Below are positions 39,503 through 46,226 of a stretch of DNA of 64,000 nt, in pieces. Below the pieces are notes generated by a model. The model was not told where the DNA came from and ran no database searches. It saw nothing but the letters and a program-made list of their open reading frames with translations. Both the position numbers and the translations under genes were made by a program. Numbering within the stretch: position 1 is the stretch's first letter; each line of letters begins with the position of its first letter. Source of the stretch: Acinetobacter sp. 10FS3-1 (GTDB taxonomy: Bacteria > Pseudomonadota > Gammaproteobacteria > Pseudomonadales > Moraxellaceae); assembly GCF_013343215.1 (NCBI RefSeq), contig NZ_CP039143.1, positions 1,302,001 through 1,366,000 on the forward strand, in the 5' to 3' direction.

Positions 39503-39524
39503 GTGGATTTCATCGAACTCAGGT

Positions 39525-39532
39525 TAATTTCA
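39525..39532. repeat. Right target-site duplication of the IS
   Basis: TAATTTCA, identical to 38537-38544. Confidence 0.85.
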
Positions 39533-39540
39533 CTTATCTT

Positions 39541-39567
39541 AAGGTCGCGGTTGCGGCCTTTTTTTAT
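39541..39567 (+). terminator. Original terminator of the acyl-CoA operon
   Basis: AAGGTCGC, loop GGTT, GCGGCCTT, TTTTTAT. Before the IS arrived this hairpin lay just after the acyl-CoA synthetase stop codon; the IS separated the two. Confidence 0.7.
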
Positions 39568-39664
39568 CGGATTTGATTTGGTGAGGTCTAAAACTGATTA
39601 AACTCAATAACCGCTCTTTGTGATTACAATGTCATTTTGTTTTTCTGGGGAATTTAAGTTTATC

Positions 39665-39695
39665 AAAAAATTAGCCCCTTTTAAAAAGAGGCTAA
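39665..39695 (-). terminator. Terminator of the PNPOx-like gene
   Basis: On the minus strand TTAGCCTCTTTTT/AAAAGGGGCTAA stem, then TTTTTTG. Confidence 0.7.
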
Positions 39696-39715
39696 AAGGA
39701 GAGAAAGGTTTAAAA

Positions 39716-40228
39716 TTATAAGTTTATTTTCGCATGTTCTGCATCTGGCTTTTCCGGTTTTCCAGTAACATTGCCTTTGAGTACTTTAAGTAAATGCGTC
39801 ACTTTATTGTCGGTAATATTCCAGTATTCTGCACTGAAGGCTTTGGCCACTAGAACACGAATACTAGGATCATCCTTGCCGTCAAACCAGTTCTCCGCCC
39901 ACGGATTCCATAATTTTTCAATGAGTGCACGATCGGTACTGATTTCACCATGCGCACTGATAGACACATAAGTATCATCCGAAGGCTTGGCGAATGACAG
40001 GCCTAAATGATGGCGTCCTGTAGTGATGGCCTGCACAATATCATTGGTATCTTTCATAATGAAATATAAGTTCTGGTTTTCATTCATTCCCTCAAAATTC
40101 AGCATTGTCATGGGCTGAGAGTGGACTTCCTGAGTCTCGGTCTGATGGCTGATCATGGTAAAACGAACACCTTTAATCAATTCCCATAATTTTTCACGAT
40201 CATTATGTTCTGAATAAGATTCGGTCAT
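39716..40228 (-). CDS. Pyridoxamine 5'-phosphate oxidase-like (general stress protein) family
   Basis: 170 residues. REKLWELIKGVRFTMISHQT then QPMTMLNFEGMNENQNLYF is the split-barrel FMN-binding start of general-stress-protein-26-like proteins. LGLSFAKPSDDTYVSISAHG and EKLWNPWAENWFDGKDDPSI are also characteristic. The fold binds FMN or a related cofactor; the substrate is not known. Monocistronic, with its own terminator. The gap 40229-40631 upstream contains two small hairpins (40363-40380, 40433-40464) and no gene. Confidence 0.85.
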   Translation of the reverse strand: MTESYSEHNDREKLWELIKGVRFTMISHQTETQEVHSQPMTMLNFEGMNENQNLYFIMKDTNDIVQAITTGRHHLGLSFAKPSDDTYVSISAHGEISTDRALIEKLWNPWAENWFDGKDDPSIRVLVAKAFSAEYWNITDNKVTHLLKVLKGNVTGKPEKPDAEHAKINL

Positions 40229-40631
40229 ACAAATTCTTCCTTCTGTTTTAGATGGGGTTTTCTGGGTGACTACTAAACAGCTTAATCTGATTTATAGGAG
40301 CAGGCAGAAGGTCTCACTGAACTTATACATTTTCAAACTGAAATACAGAGTGTGAATACAGAAGCACTCAAAAGAGTGCTATCTATTAAAGTTCGTTCAA
40401 CAGAATAGGCAAAATAAGCGCCATGAATAAAGGCAGCATTCAAATGATTTCTACTTGATGCTGCGGGTTAAGCTGATATGCTATTTGACGCCCAGTTGCA
40501 TTCTCCTTTATTAAATCGCTATTGAAGCGCTGTGACATTGATCACATTCTTATTGGTATGACATTTCCATATTTCTATAAAGGTAATTTTTGGGTAAGCG
40601 CTTTTTAAACATTTTGGAACAAGGAAAGACG

Positions 40632-41417
40632 TTGTCTACATTCACGATGGATGCTATCTCCCCGGAACTTGAATTGACAGATGCCGAATTGCACCTGTAT
40701 AGCCGTCAGATTTTATTAGAGGGCTGGGATATTGAAGCACAGGAACGACTGAAACTGTCAAATGTCTGTATTGTGGGGTGTGGCGGGATCGGTTGTGTGC
40801 TGGCAGAACTGTTGGCGCGGGCTGGTGTGGGTAAAATCACCCTGATTGACCCAGATACGATTGAGATGAGTAATCTGCAACGTCAGCTGGCTTTTACCCC
40901 TGAAGATCTGGGTTTCTATAAAGCAGAAATCCTGGCTAAAAGGTTGAGACAGATTAATCCGCATGTACGGGTTGAATCTATTAATCAGGCTTTAACGACT
41001 GAAAATGCGACTGCTCTCATCCAGCATCAGGACTTGGTGCTGGATGGTTGTGATCAGTTTGCAATACGTTATCTGGTGAATCAAAGCTGTGTAAAATTAA
41101 ATGTGCCTTTATTGAGTGCCTCTGCCATTGGATTTCAGGGCCAATTATTTATGCTTGAAGGAGATTCCGCCTGTTATGCCTGTCTGTTTCCTCCAGAAAA
41201 TCAGGCGGATGAAAGCCTGCGCTGTGCGGATTCAGGTGTGTTGGCCACCACACCCAATGTCATGGCCAGTTTGCAGGCCCACCATGCTTTGCTCTACCTC
41301 GGTTTAGGAAAAATGCCATTGAGACAGAACTTTCTGCTGTGGGATGGGCTCAATTTCAAACAGCGAATTTTAAGTTTCCAAAAAGATACAGATTGCCCGG
41401 TTTGTCAGGCAAGATAA
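40632..41417 (+). CDS. moeB: HesA/MoeB/ThiF-family adenylyltransferase
   Basis: 261 residues from a TTG at 40632, chosen because AAGGA (40621-40625) is six bases away; ATG at 40647 is the alternative. LYSRQILLEGWDIEAQERLK opens the E1-like fold, VCIVGCGGIGCVLAELLARA is the ATP loop, and ACYACLFP with CPVCQ gives the two Cys pairs that bind zinc. The family adenylates the C-terminal Gly of MoaD or ThiS-type carriers. No carrier gene is adjacent, so MoeB versus ThiF is judged from overall resemblance only. Confidence 0.8.
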   Translation: MSTFTMDAISPELELTDAELHLYSRQILLEGWDIEAQERLKLSNVCIVGCGGIGCVLAELLARAGVGKITLIDPDTIEMSNLQRQLAFTPEDLGFYKAEILAKRLRQINPHVRVESINQALTTENATALIQHQDLVLDGCDQFAIRYLVNQSCVKLNVPLLSASAIGFQGQLFMLEGDSACYACLFPPENQADESLRCADSGVLATTPNVMASLQAHHALLYLGLGKMPLRQNFLLWDGLNFKQRILSFQKDTDCPVCQAR

Positions 41418-41475
41418 GCCTGCAAAATTTATTTTTTTTGCTACACTGCGTGTAATTAATTTTTCCTAAGACATT

Positions 41476-42774
41476 ATGAAAAACAATATCTGGTTAGATG
41501 GACTTCGTTCAGTGGCCCGTATGGGAGAAACTGCGGTCGTTGCAGCAAAGGCGGGCATTAAATATGCCACTGAAAAGCCGAGCAATGCCAAACTCATGCG
41601 TGAAACTTTTGAATCTTTAGGTTCGACTTATATCAAGCTCGGGCAGTTTATTGCCAGCACACCTTCGCTGTTTCCGCGCGAATATGTAGAGGAGTTTCAG
41701 GGCTGTCTGGATCAAACACCGACTTTGCCCTTTAGTTATATCCAGCAAGTCTTAGCCTCTGAGTTTGCTGATCGTAATCTGGATGAAATTTTCGCTTCAA
41801 TTGATGAAACGCCGCTAGCGTCTGCTTCTATTGCGCAAGTTCATGCTGCCAAGCTGGTGTCTGGCGAAAATGTCGTGATTAAAGTGCAAAAGCCGGGTGT
41901 GGAAACCATTCTTTACACTGACCTGAATGTGCTGCACTGGGCCACCAAGCTGCTGGAAAAAGCTGTACCTAAAGTTAAATTTGCGTCTCTGGCCGATATT
42001 GTGGAAGAAATTAAAACCCGCATGGTACGTGAAGTTGATTTTATCGAGGAAGCGCAAAACCTGGATGATTTTGTCAACTATCTCAACGTGACCAATAATC
42101 AGGCAGCAACAGCACCTAAGGTTTATCATCAATATTCTACCCGTCGGGTCTTAACCATGGAGCGTCTCTATGGGGTGTCATTGACGGACTTTGAAGTGGT
42201 CAAGAAAATTTCTAAAGATCCATCACAGGTGTTAATTACTGCAATGAACACCTGGTTTGGCAGCTTGATGATGTGTAATAGCTTCCATGCGGACTTGCAT
42301 GCCGGTAACCTGATGTTGTTGGAAGATGGCCGGATCGGTTTTATTGATTTTGGTATTGTGGGGCAATTGAAGCCAGAAGTCTGGACTGCATGTATGGCCT
42401 TTATGGAGGCTTTGCAACACACCAATTATGAATTGATGGCAGAGAACATGCTAAAAATGGGCATGACTGCAGTCGAGATTGACACCAAAGTTCTGTCAGC
42501 CGATCTTGAGCGTTTATTTAGCGGTGTACTGATGTCTGATCCTCAGGAGCTATTGAGTTCAAATCCTGCTGATCTGAATGATATCATGATGGATATGGTG
42601 GCCGTCGGTGAACGTCATGGTATTCGTTTCCCACGTGATTTTGCCCTGTTATTCAAGCAAATGCTGTATTTTGATCGCTTTATGCGAATTCTTGCACCGT
42701 ATACCGATATTTATGCCGACCAGCGTCTGCAAATGGTGCAGGATATGGATCCTAATCTGCTGTTAAAGCATTAA
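41476..42774 (+). CDS. AarF/ABC1/UbiB-family atypical kinase
   Basis: 432 residues. GSTYIKLGQFIAST holds the invariant KxGQ motif, PLASASIAQVHAAKL the AxAS-like loop, NVVIKVQKPGV the ATP-site Lys, and SFHADLHAGNLML with IGFIDFGIVGQL the catalytic and metal-binding segments. No C-terminal membrane pair is evident, unlike canonical UbiB, so this may be a second ABC1 member. Members support ubiquinone synthesis or lipid handling through an ATPase activity. Downstream (42788-42818) is an ATCCTTCC/GGAAGGAT hairpin. Confidence 0.85.
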   Translation: MKNNIWLDGLRSVARMGETAVVAAKAGIKYATEKPSNAKLMRETFESLGSTYIKLGQFIASTPSLFPREYVEEFQGCLDQTPTLPFSYIQQVLASEFADRNLDEIFASIDETPLASASIAQVHAAKLVSGENVVIKVQKPGVETILYTDLNVLHWATKLLEKAVPKVKFASLADIVEEIKTRMVREVDFIEEAQNLDDFVNYLNVTNNQAATAPKVYHQYSTRRVLTMERLYGVSLTDFEVVKKISKDPSQVLITAMNTWFGSLMMCNSFHADLHAGNLMLLEDGRIGFIDFGIVGQLKPEVWTACMAFMEALQHTNYELMAENMLKMGMTAVEIDTKVLSADLERLFSGVLMSDPQELLSSNPADLNDIMMDMVAVGERHGIRFPRDFALLFKQMLYFDRFMRILAPYTDIYADQRLQMVQDMDPNLLLKH

Positions 42775-42894
42775 TTAAATCCCGCTCATCCTTCCTTTCA
42801 TTCAAGTAAGGGAAGGATTCCCCCCAAAAGTTTTTTTTATTCAAGGAGGGTTTTGGGGAGTTGACTTATCAATATCCTATTCTCGAGTGATCAA

Positions 42895-43275
42895 ATGGAC
42901 GCAATTATTATTGAAGGCTTAAAAGTCGATACGGTGGTCGGCTGCTTTAATTGGGAGCGTCAAATCATTCAGCCCTTATTGCTGGATTTGATCATCCATG
43001 CCAGTCTGGAACAGGCATCACAATCAGATAGGCTGGACGATACGCTAAACTATGCCGAAATTTGTGAGATTTCAGCACGTGTCATTCAGGACGCACAGCC
43101 AGAATTGATCGAACATGCAGCAAAATTGGTGCTGGATGCGCTTTTTACTACCTTTGAAAGTATAGAATCGATTATGATTACGATCCGTAAGCCTGCCATC
43201 ATCGCGCAAGCCAATTCTGTAGGGATACGTCTTGAACGCCACCGAAACGATATTCGCCTTAGCACTGGCGAGTAA
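42895..43275 (+). CDS. folB: Dihydroneopterin aldolase
   Basis: 126 residues, typical. IIEGLKVDTVVGCFNWERQI with the catalytic Glu, LDDTLNYAEICEI, and ITIRKPAIIAQANSVGIRLE with the catalytic Lys identify FolB. It converts dihydroneopterin to hydroxymethyl-dihydropterin in folate synthesis. Its last 44 bases overlap the start of folK. Confidence 0.93.
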   Translation: MDAIIIEGLKVDTVVGCFNWERQIIQPLLLDLIIHASLEQASQSDRLDDTLNYAEICEISARVIQDAQPELIEHAAKLVLDALFTTFESIESIMITIRKPAIIAQANSVGIRLERHRNDIRLSTGE

Positions 43276-43663
43276 TTGTCATCCACAGCAACATTTTCAG
43301 ACTGCACAGCAATGTATTTCACAATGGGGAGAGGTAAAATTCTCGCCTATATATGCAATTCCATGTCGTGATGCGATTGGTTCAGATTACTGGAATGGCG
43401 CCTGTCTGCTATCCAGCCATATTTCTGTTGAGGAATTAATCAATTTTCTTAAGCAGCTGGAAGCAGACTCGGGACGGGTACGTCCATCCCATCAGATCAC
43501 GCTGGACGTCGATTTAATTGCATGGGGGCCTGATCTGGCCCATATGCAGCTGAATGAGAAAAAACTGCCGCTGGCATTGGATGTCAAAATTCCTATGTGG
43601 GATGTATGGAAAAATGATCTTTTTCAACATCAGGCACACGCTTTTCCTGTTATCCAGCCTTAA
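43232..43663 (+). CDS. folK: Divergent HPPK (2-amino-4-hydroxy-6-hydroxymethyldihydropteridine diphosphokinase)
   Basis: 143 residues, shorter than the usual ~160. The start is TTG at 43232 with AGGGA six bases upstream, inside folB. TIFALALASNCHPQQHFQ resembles the ALGSNxG opening but lacks the standard Gly/Asp residues, and ITLDVDLIAWG keeps the paired Asp of the LDxDIL motif. The family's RxxGPRxxR loop is reduced to DSGRVRPSHQ. Position directly after folB supports a FolK role, but activity is uncertain given the losses. Confidence 0.65.
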   Translation: MNATETIFALALASNCHPQQHFQTAQQCISQWGEVKFSPIYAIPCRDAIGSDYWNGACLLSSHISVEELINFLKQLEADSGRVRPSHQITLDVDLIAWGPDLAHMQLNEKKLPLALDVKIPMWDVWKNDLFQHQAHAFPVIQP

Positions 43664-43905
43664 GACCTGAATATTAATTGCTTCATTAGACGATATAGTC
43701 TTCAAGCTAAATGGATGACTTGTTTCTTATTGATTTTTGATCAATTTGGATAAATCGTCTTCAAATAGTCTGTTTTATTATTTTTGGTGCTGATGAACAA
43801 ATAAAAATAATTATAAGTATAAAAAAAGCTTGTTTTAATGGGAAGGAAATAATTTTTTCGATTTTAAATTGGCATTATTTTTATCTAAATTAAGTTTAAA
43901 ACAGA

Positions 43906-43950
43906 ATACAACGTGGATTTAAGTCCGCGTTATATTCATTCTGATGTTCA
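43906..43950 (-). terminator. Candidate terminator near folK/coq7
   Basis: On the minus strand CAGAAT and AACGCGGA pair with TCCACGTT and ATTCTG, with a small bulge, followed by TTTTAAAC. It would end a leftward transcript arriving past the coq7 terminator. The surrounding gap 43664-44053 is otherwise AT-rich with no substantial gene. Confidence 0.35.
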
Positions 43951-43964
43951 GAATAGCGATATTG

Positions 43965-44036
43965 TTATGAACTAACAGGTACTAAATCTTCTTTGATCAT
44001 CACATGGTGGATTTCTTCGTCCAGCGCAGCGATCAT
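43965..44036 (-). CDS. Possible 23-residue peptide
   Basis: An ATG at 44036 opens a 23-codon frame (MIAALDEEIHHVMIKEDLVP, then VSS) ending at 43965. GAGG touches the ATG, too close for a normal ribosome binding site. It lies between the coq7 terminator and a second hairpin. It could equally be the tail of a lost gene. Confidence 0.2.
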   Translation of the reverse strand: MIAALDEEIHHVMIKEDLVPVSS

Positions 44037-44053
44037 CCTCTTATGTTAGGGCG

Positions 44054-44079
44054 AAAAAAAGCTCACCTTACGATGAGCT
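44054..44079 (-). terminator. Terminator of lplT-like/coq7 unit
   Basis: On the minus strand AGCTCA, 8-base loop, TGAGCT, then TTTTTTCGC, 18 bp past coq7. Confidence 0.75.
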
Positions 44080-44097
44080 GTTGGGCTTGGTTAGCAA

Positions 44098-44733
44098 TCA
44101 GATATAATAACTGGTTTGGGTCATTAATTTTGAAATTGCAGTCATGGTCATCCGTACGGGAGCAGGCAAATCTACGCCACCTGCGGCCAGCGCTGTATCG
44201 CGGTGATGCAGCTCATCTTCATTCATTTGCTGCAAAATGCGTCGGGAGCGCTCGTCTTGCGCGGGAAGCTGACGAATATGATGCTGCAAATGTATGCTGA
44301 CCTGACGCTCAGTTTCTGCCACAAAACCCAGACTATATTTGTCACCCGCAATTCCGGCAATGGCGCCCATACCAAAAGACAGACCGTACCAGACCGGGTT
44401 CAGCAAACTGGTATGACTGTCCAATTCTTTAAGCCGGTCTTCACACCATGCCAGATGATCCTGCTCTTCAATAGCTGCCTGTTGCATTTCCCGACGAACA
44501 TTGGGAAGCTTTGCTGTCAAAGCCTGCCCGTGATAGAGTGCCTGGGCACAGACTTCACCACTGTGATTAACTCGCATCAGGCCAGCGACATGGCGGGCAT
44601 CGCTCACCGTTAACTGGGTCTCTACCAATTGGGCTGGATTTTCACGTTGTGCAGAAGTACTCCCCGGAACAAGACTGCGTAGTGCCTGGTCAAAGGAATG
44701 AATAAGTTTATCGACACCTGTATATTGACGCAT
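44098..44733 (-). CDS. coq7: 2-polyprenyl-3-methyl-6-methoxy-1,4-benzoquinone monooxygenase
   Basis: 211 residues. The di-iron ligands of the ferritin-like fold are visible: RVNHSGEVCAQALYHGQ, AIEEQDHLAWCEDRL and MNEDELHHRDTAL. Coq7 hydroxylates the demethoxyubiquinone ring in aerobic ubiquinone synthesis and associates with the inner membrane. It starts 3 bp after the transporter gene transcribed the same way. Confidence 0.93.
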   Translation of the reverse strand: MRQYTGVDKLIHSFDQALRSLVPGSTSAQRENPAQLVETQLTVSDARHVAGLMRVNHSGEVCAQALYHGQALTAKLPNVRREMQQAAIEEQDHLAWCEDRLKELDSHTSLLNPVWYGLSFGMGAIAGIAGDKYSLGFVAETERQVSIHLQHHIRQLPAQDERSRRILQQMNEDELHHRDTALAAGGVDLPAPVRMTMTAISKLMTQTSYYI

Positions 44734-44736
44734 GAA

Positions 44737-46059
44737 TTAATCCTCCAAGGGGGCGTTTGCGGTTTTGAGCATGGATTTGAGCCGGTAGAGTAGCCAGACA
44801 GTGAAGATGCCACTCAAGACTGCGGTAATACAAAAAAGTATTTTAAGATCAAACTCTAGAACGCTTAAAATAATAATTGAAAATATAGCAGAAGATACCA
44901 TGAAAACAGCATTCAGGATGTTATTTGCAGCAACCACACGCGCACGATGTGAGCGAGGAGAATGAGCCTGCATCATGGCATATAACGGGACAATATAAAA
45001 ACCGCCACTGATGCCCAGCAAGGTTACTGCCAGCATGACATGATAATAGCTCCAGCCTTGCTGAAATACCTCAGCCAGGCCGAGCAAAGCACCGCTACGT
45101 TCAGGAATGGCAGCCAGACTTGCTGCCAGATAGAGGGCAAAAGTAACCAACCCAACTGCACCAATCGGAACCATTTTAATATTGACTTCGGTGCCGCCCA
45201 ATCTGCGGCATAAATAAGAACCAAGGCCAATCCCGACTGAGAAAAAAGTCAGCAGCAGGCTGGCTACATTTTCCGAGGCATGCAGGTTTTGTAGGGTCAG
45301 TTGTGGAATCTGGGTCAGATAGGTGGCCCCATAGAACCAGTACCAGGAGTTACCCAGTAAAATTAAAAAAATCAGCGGCAAGCTTTTTGCATATTTTAAC
45401 GTCTGAAAACTGGTGCGAAAAAAATTCCAGTCAATCTGAATGTCGGGGGCTGGAATACTCTGTTTTAGTATAGAGCGACTAGACCAATACCCCAGCATGG
45501 CAATTGTCAAAATAGTCAGACTAATCCAGAGCAGATGACCATTTGAGGCTGCAATAACAGCACCGCCCAGAATCATACCAAACAGGATGGCCAGTGATGT
45601 GCCAGACTGAAACAGGGCATTTCCAGACATCAGCTCATCTGGCTTCAGGACTTCAGGTAAAATGGCGTATTTAATCGGGCCAAAGAACGTGGACTGGGTG
45701 CCCATCAAAAACAGGGCAAAGAGCAAAATCCATAAATTCCCCAGTAAAAAACCGATGGTTCCCAAAAGCATAATGACGATTTCTAGAATCTTTAAATAAC
45801 GAATCAGTTGGGCACGTTCATATTTGTCAGCAATCTGTCCAGCAGTGGCTGAAAAAATGAAATAAGGCAGGATAAACAGCAAGGCAGCCAGGTTGTTCAG
45901 CGTGCTGATATGGGTACTCTGTTGAATCCAGCCATAGGTAATGACCAGTAATAAAGCCTGTTTGAAAACATTATCATTTAAAGCGCCAAAAAACTGGGTC
46001 AAAAACATCGGTAAAAAACGACGGGAGCCCAGCAGATGTTCGTTATTATTCATAGACAC
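44737..46059 (-). CDS. MFS transporter, LplT-like lysophospholipid transporter
   Basis: 440 residues with about twelve hydrophobic segments. FLPMFLTQFFGALNDNVFKQ at the N-terminus and STFFGPIKYAILPEVL are typical of the LplT/Aas-associated MFS group. LplT flips lysophospholipids across the inner membrane for re-acylation. The acyltransferase partner found in E. coli (Aas) is not in the window, so the substrate is inferred. Confidence 0.8.
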   Translation of the reverse strand: MSMNNNEHLLGSRRFLPMFLTQFFGALNDNVFKQALLLVITYGWIQQSTHISTLNNLAALLFILPYFIFSATAGQIADKYERAQLIRYLKILEIVIMLLGTIGFLLGNLWILLFALFLMGTQSTFFGPIKYAILPEVLKPDELMSGNALFQSGTSLAILFGMILGGAVIAASNGHLLWISLTILTIAMLGYWSSRSILKQSIPAPDIQIDWNFFRTSFQTLKYAKSLPLIFLILLGNSWYWFYGATYLTQIPQLTLQNLHASENVASLLLTFFSVGIGLGSYLCRRLGGTEVNIKMVPIGAVGLVTFALYLAASLAAIPERSGALLGLAEVFQQGWSYYHVMLAVTLLGISGGFYIVPLYAMMQAHSPRSHRARVVAANNILNAVFMVSSAIFSIIILSVLEFDLKILFCITAVLSGIFTVWLLYRLKSMLKTANAPLED

Positions 46060-46226
46060 GTGCTACATTAAGTTTTATGAAGAAATGTGAGAGATGCGTA
46101 AACATTCGGAAAAATCATGTAAGATACTTTCGGCTATGTGAAGGTAAAAACCAGTAATTTAAGTTCTTTAGCTTATATTTTTTGGTCAAATAATCAATTA
46201 AAGAATGTATTTGTTTAGAGTTTGCT

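Larger units (their letters stand above)
38545..39524 (+). mobile_element. IS982-family insertion sequence, complete (980 bp)
   Basis: Terminal inverted repeats ACCTGAGTTCGAT (38545-38557) and ATCGAACTCAGGT (39512-39524) bound a single transposase gene. Perfect 8-bp direct repeats flank it. Length, ACC ends and transposase all fit IS982. The element sits between the acyl-CoA synthetase stop codon and that operon's terminator, so no gene is broken. Intact ends, target duplication and open frame suggest a recent arrival. Confidence 0.93.

Noticed and set aside
44004..44300. 98-codon rightward frame over the coq7 terminator
   Set aside because: It overlaps the coq7 3' end and terminator, with no similarity to known proteins.
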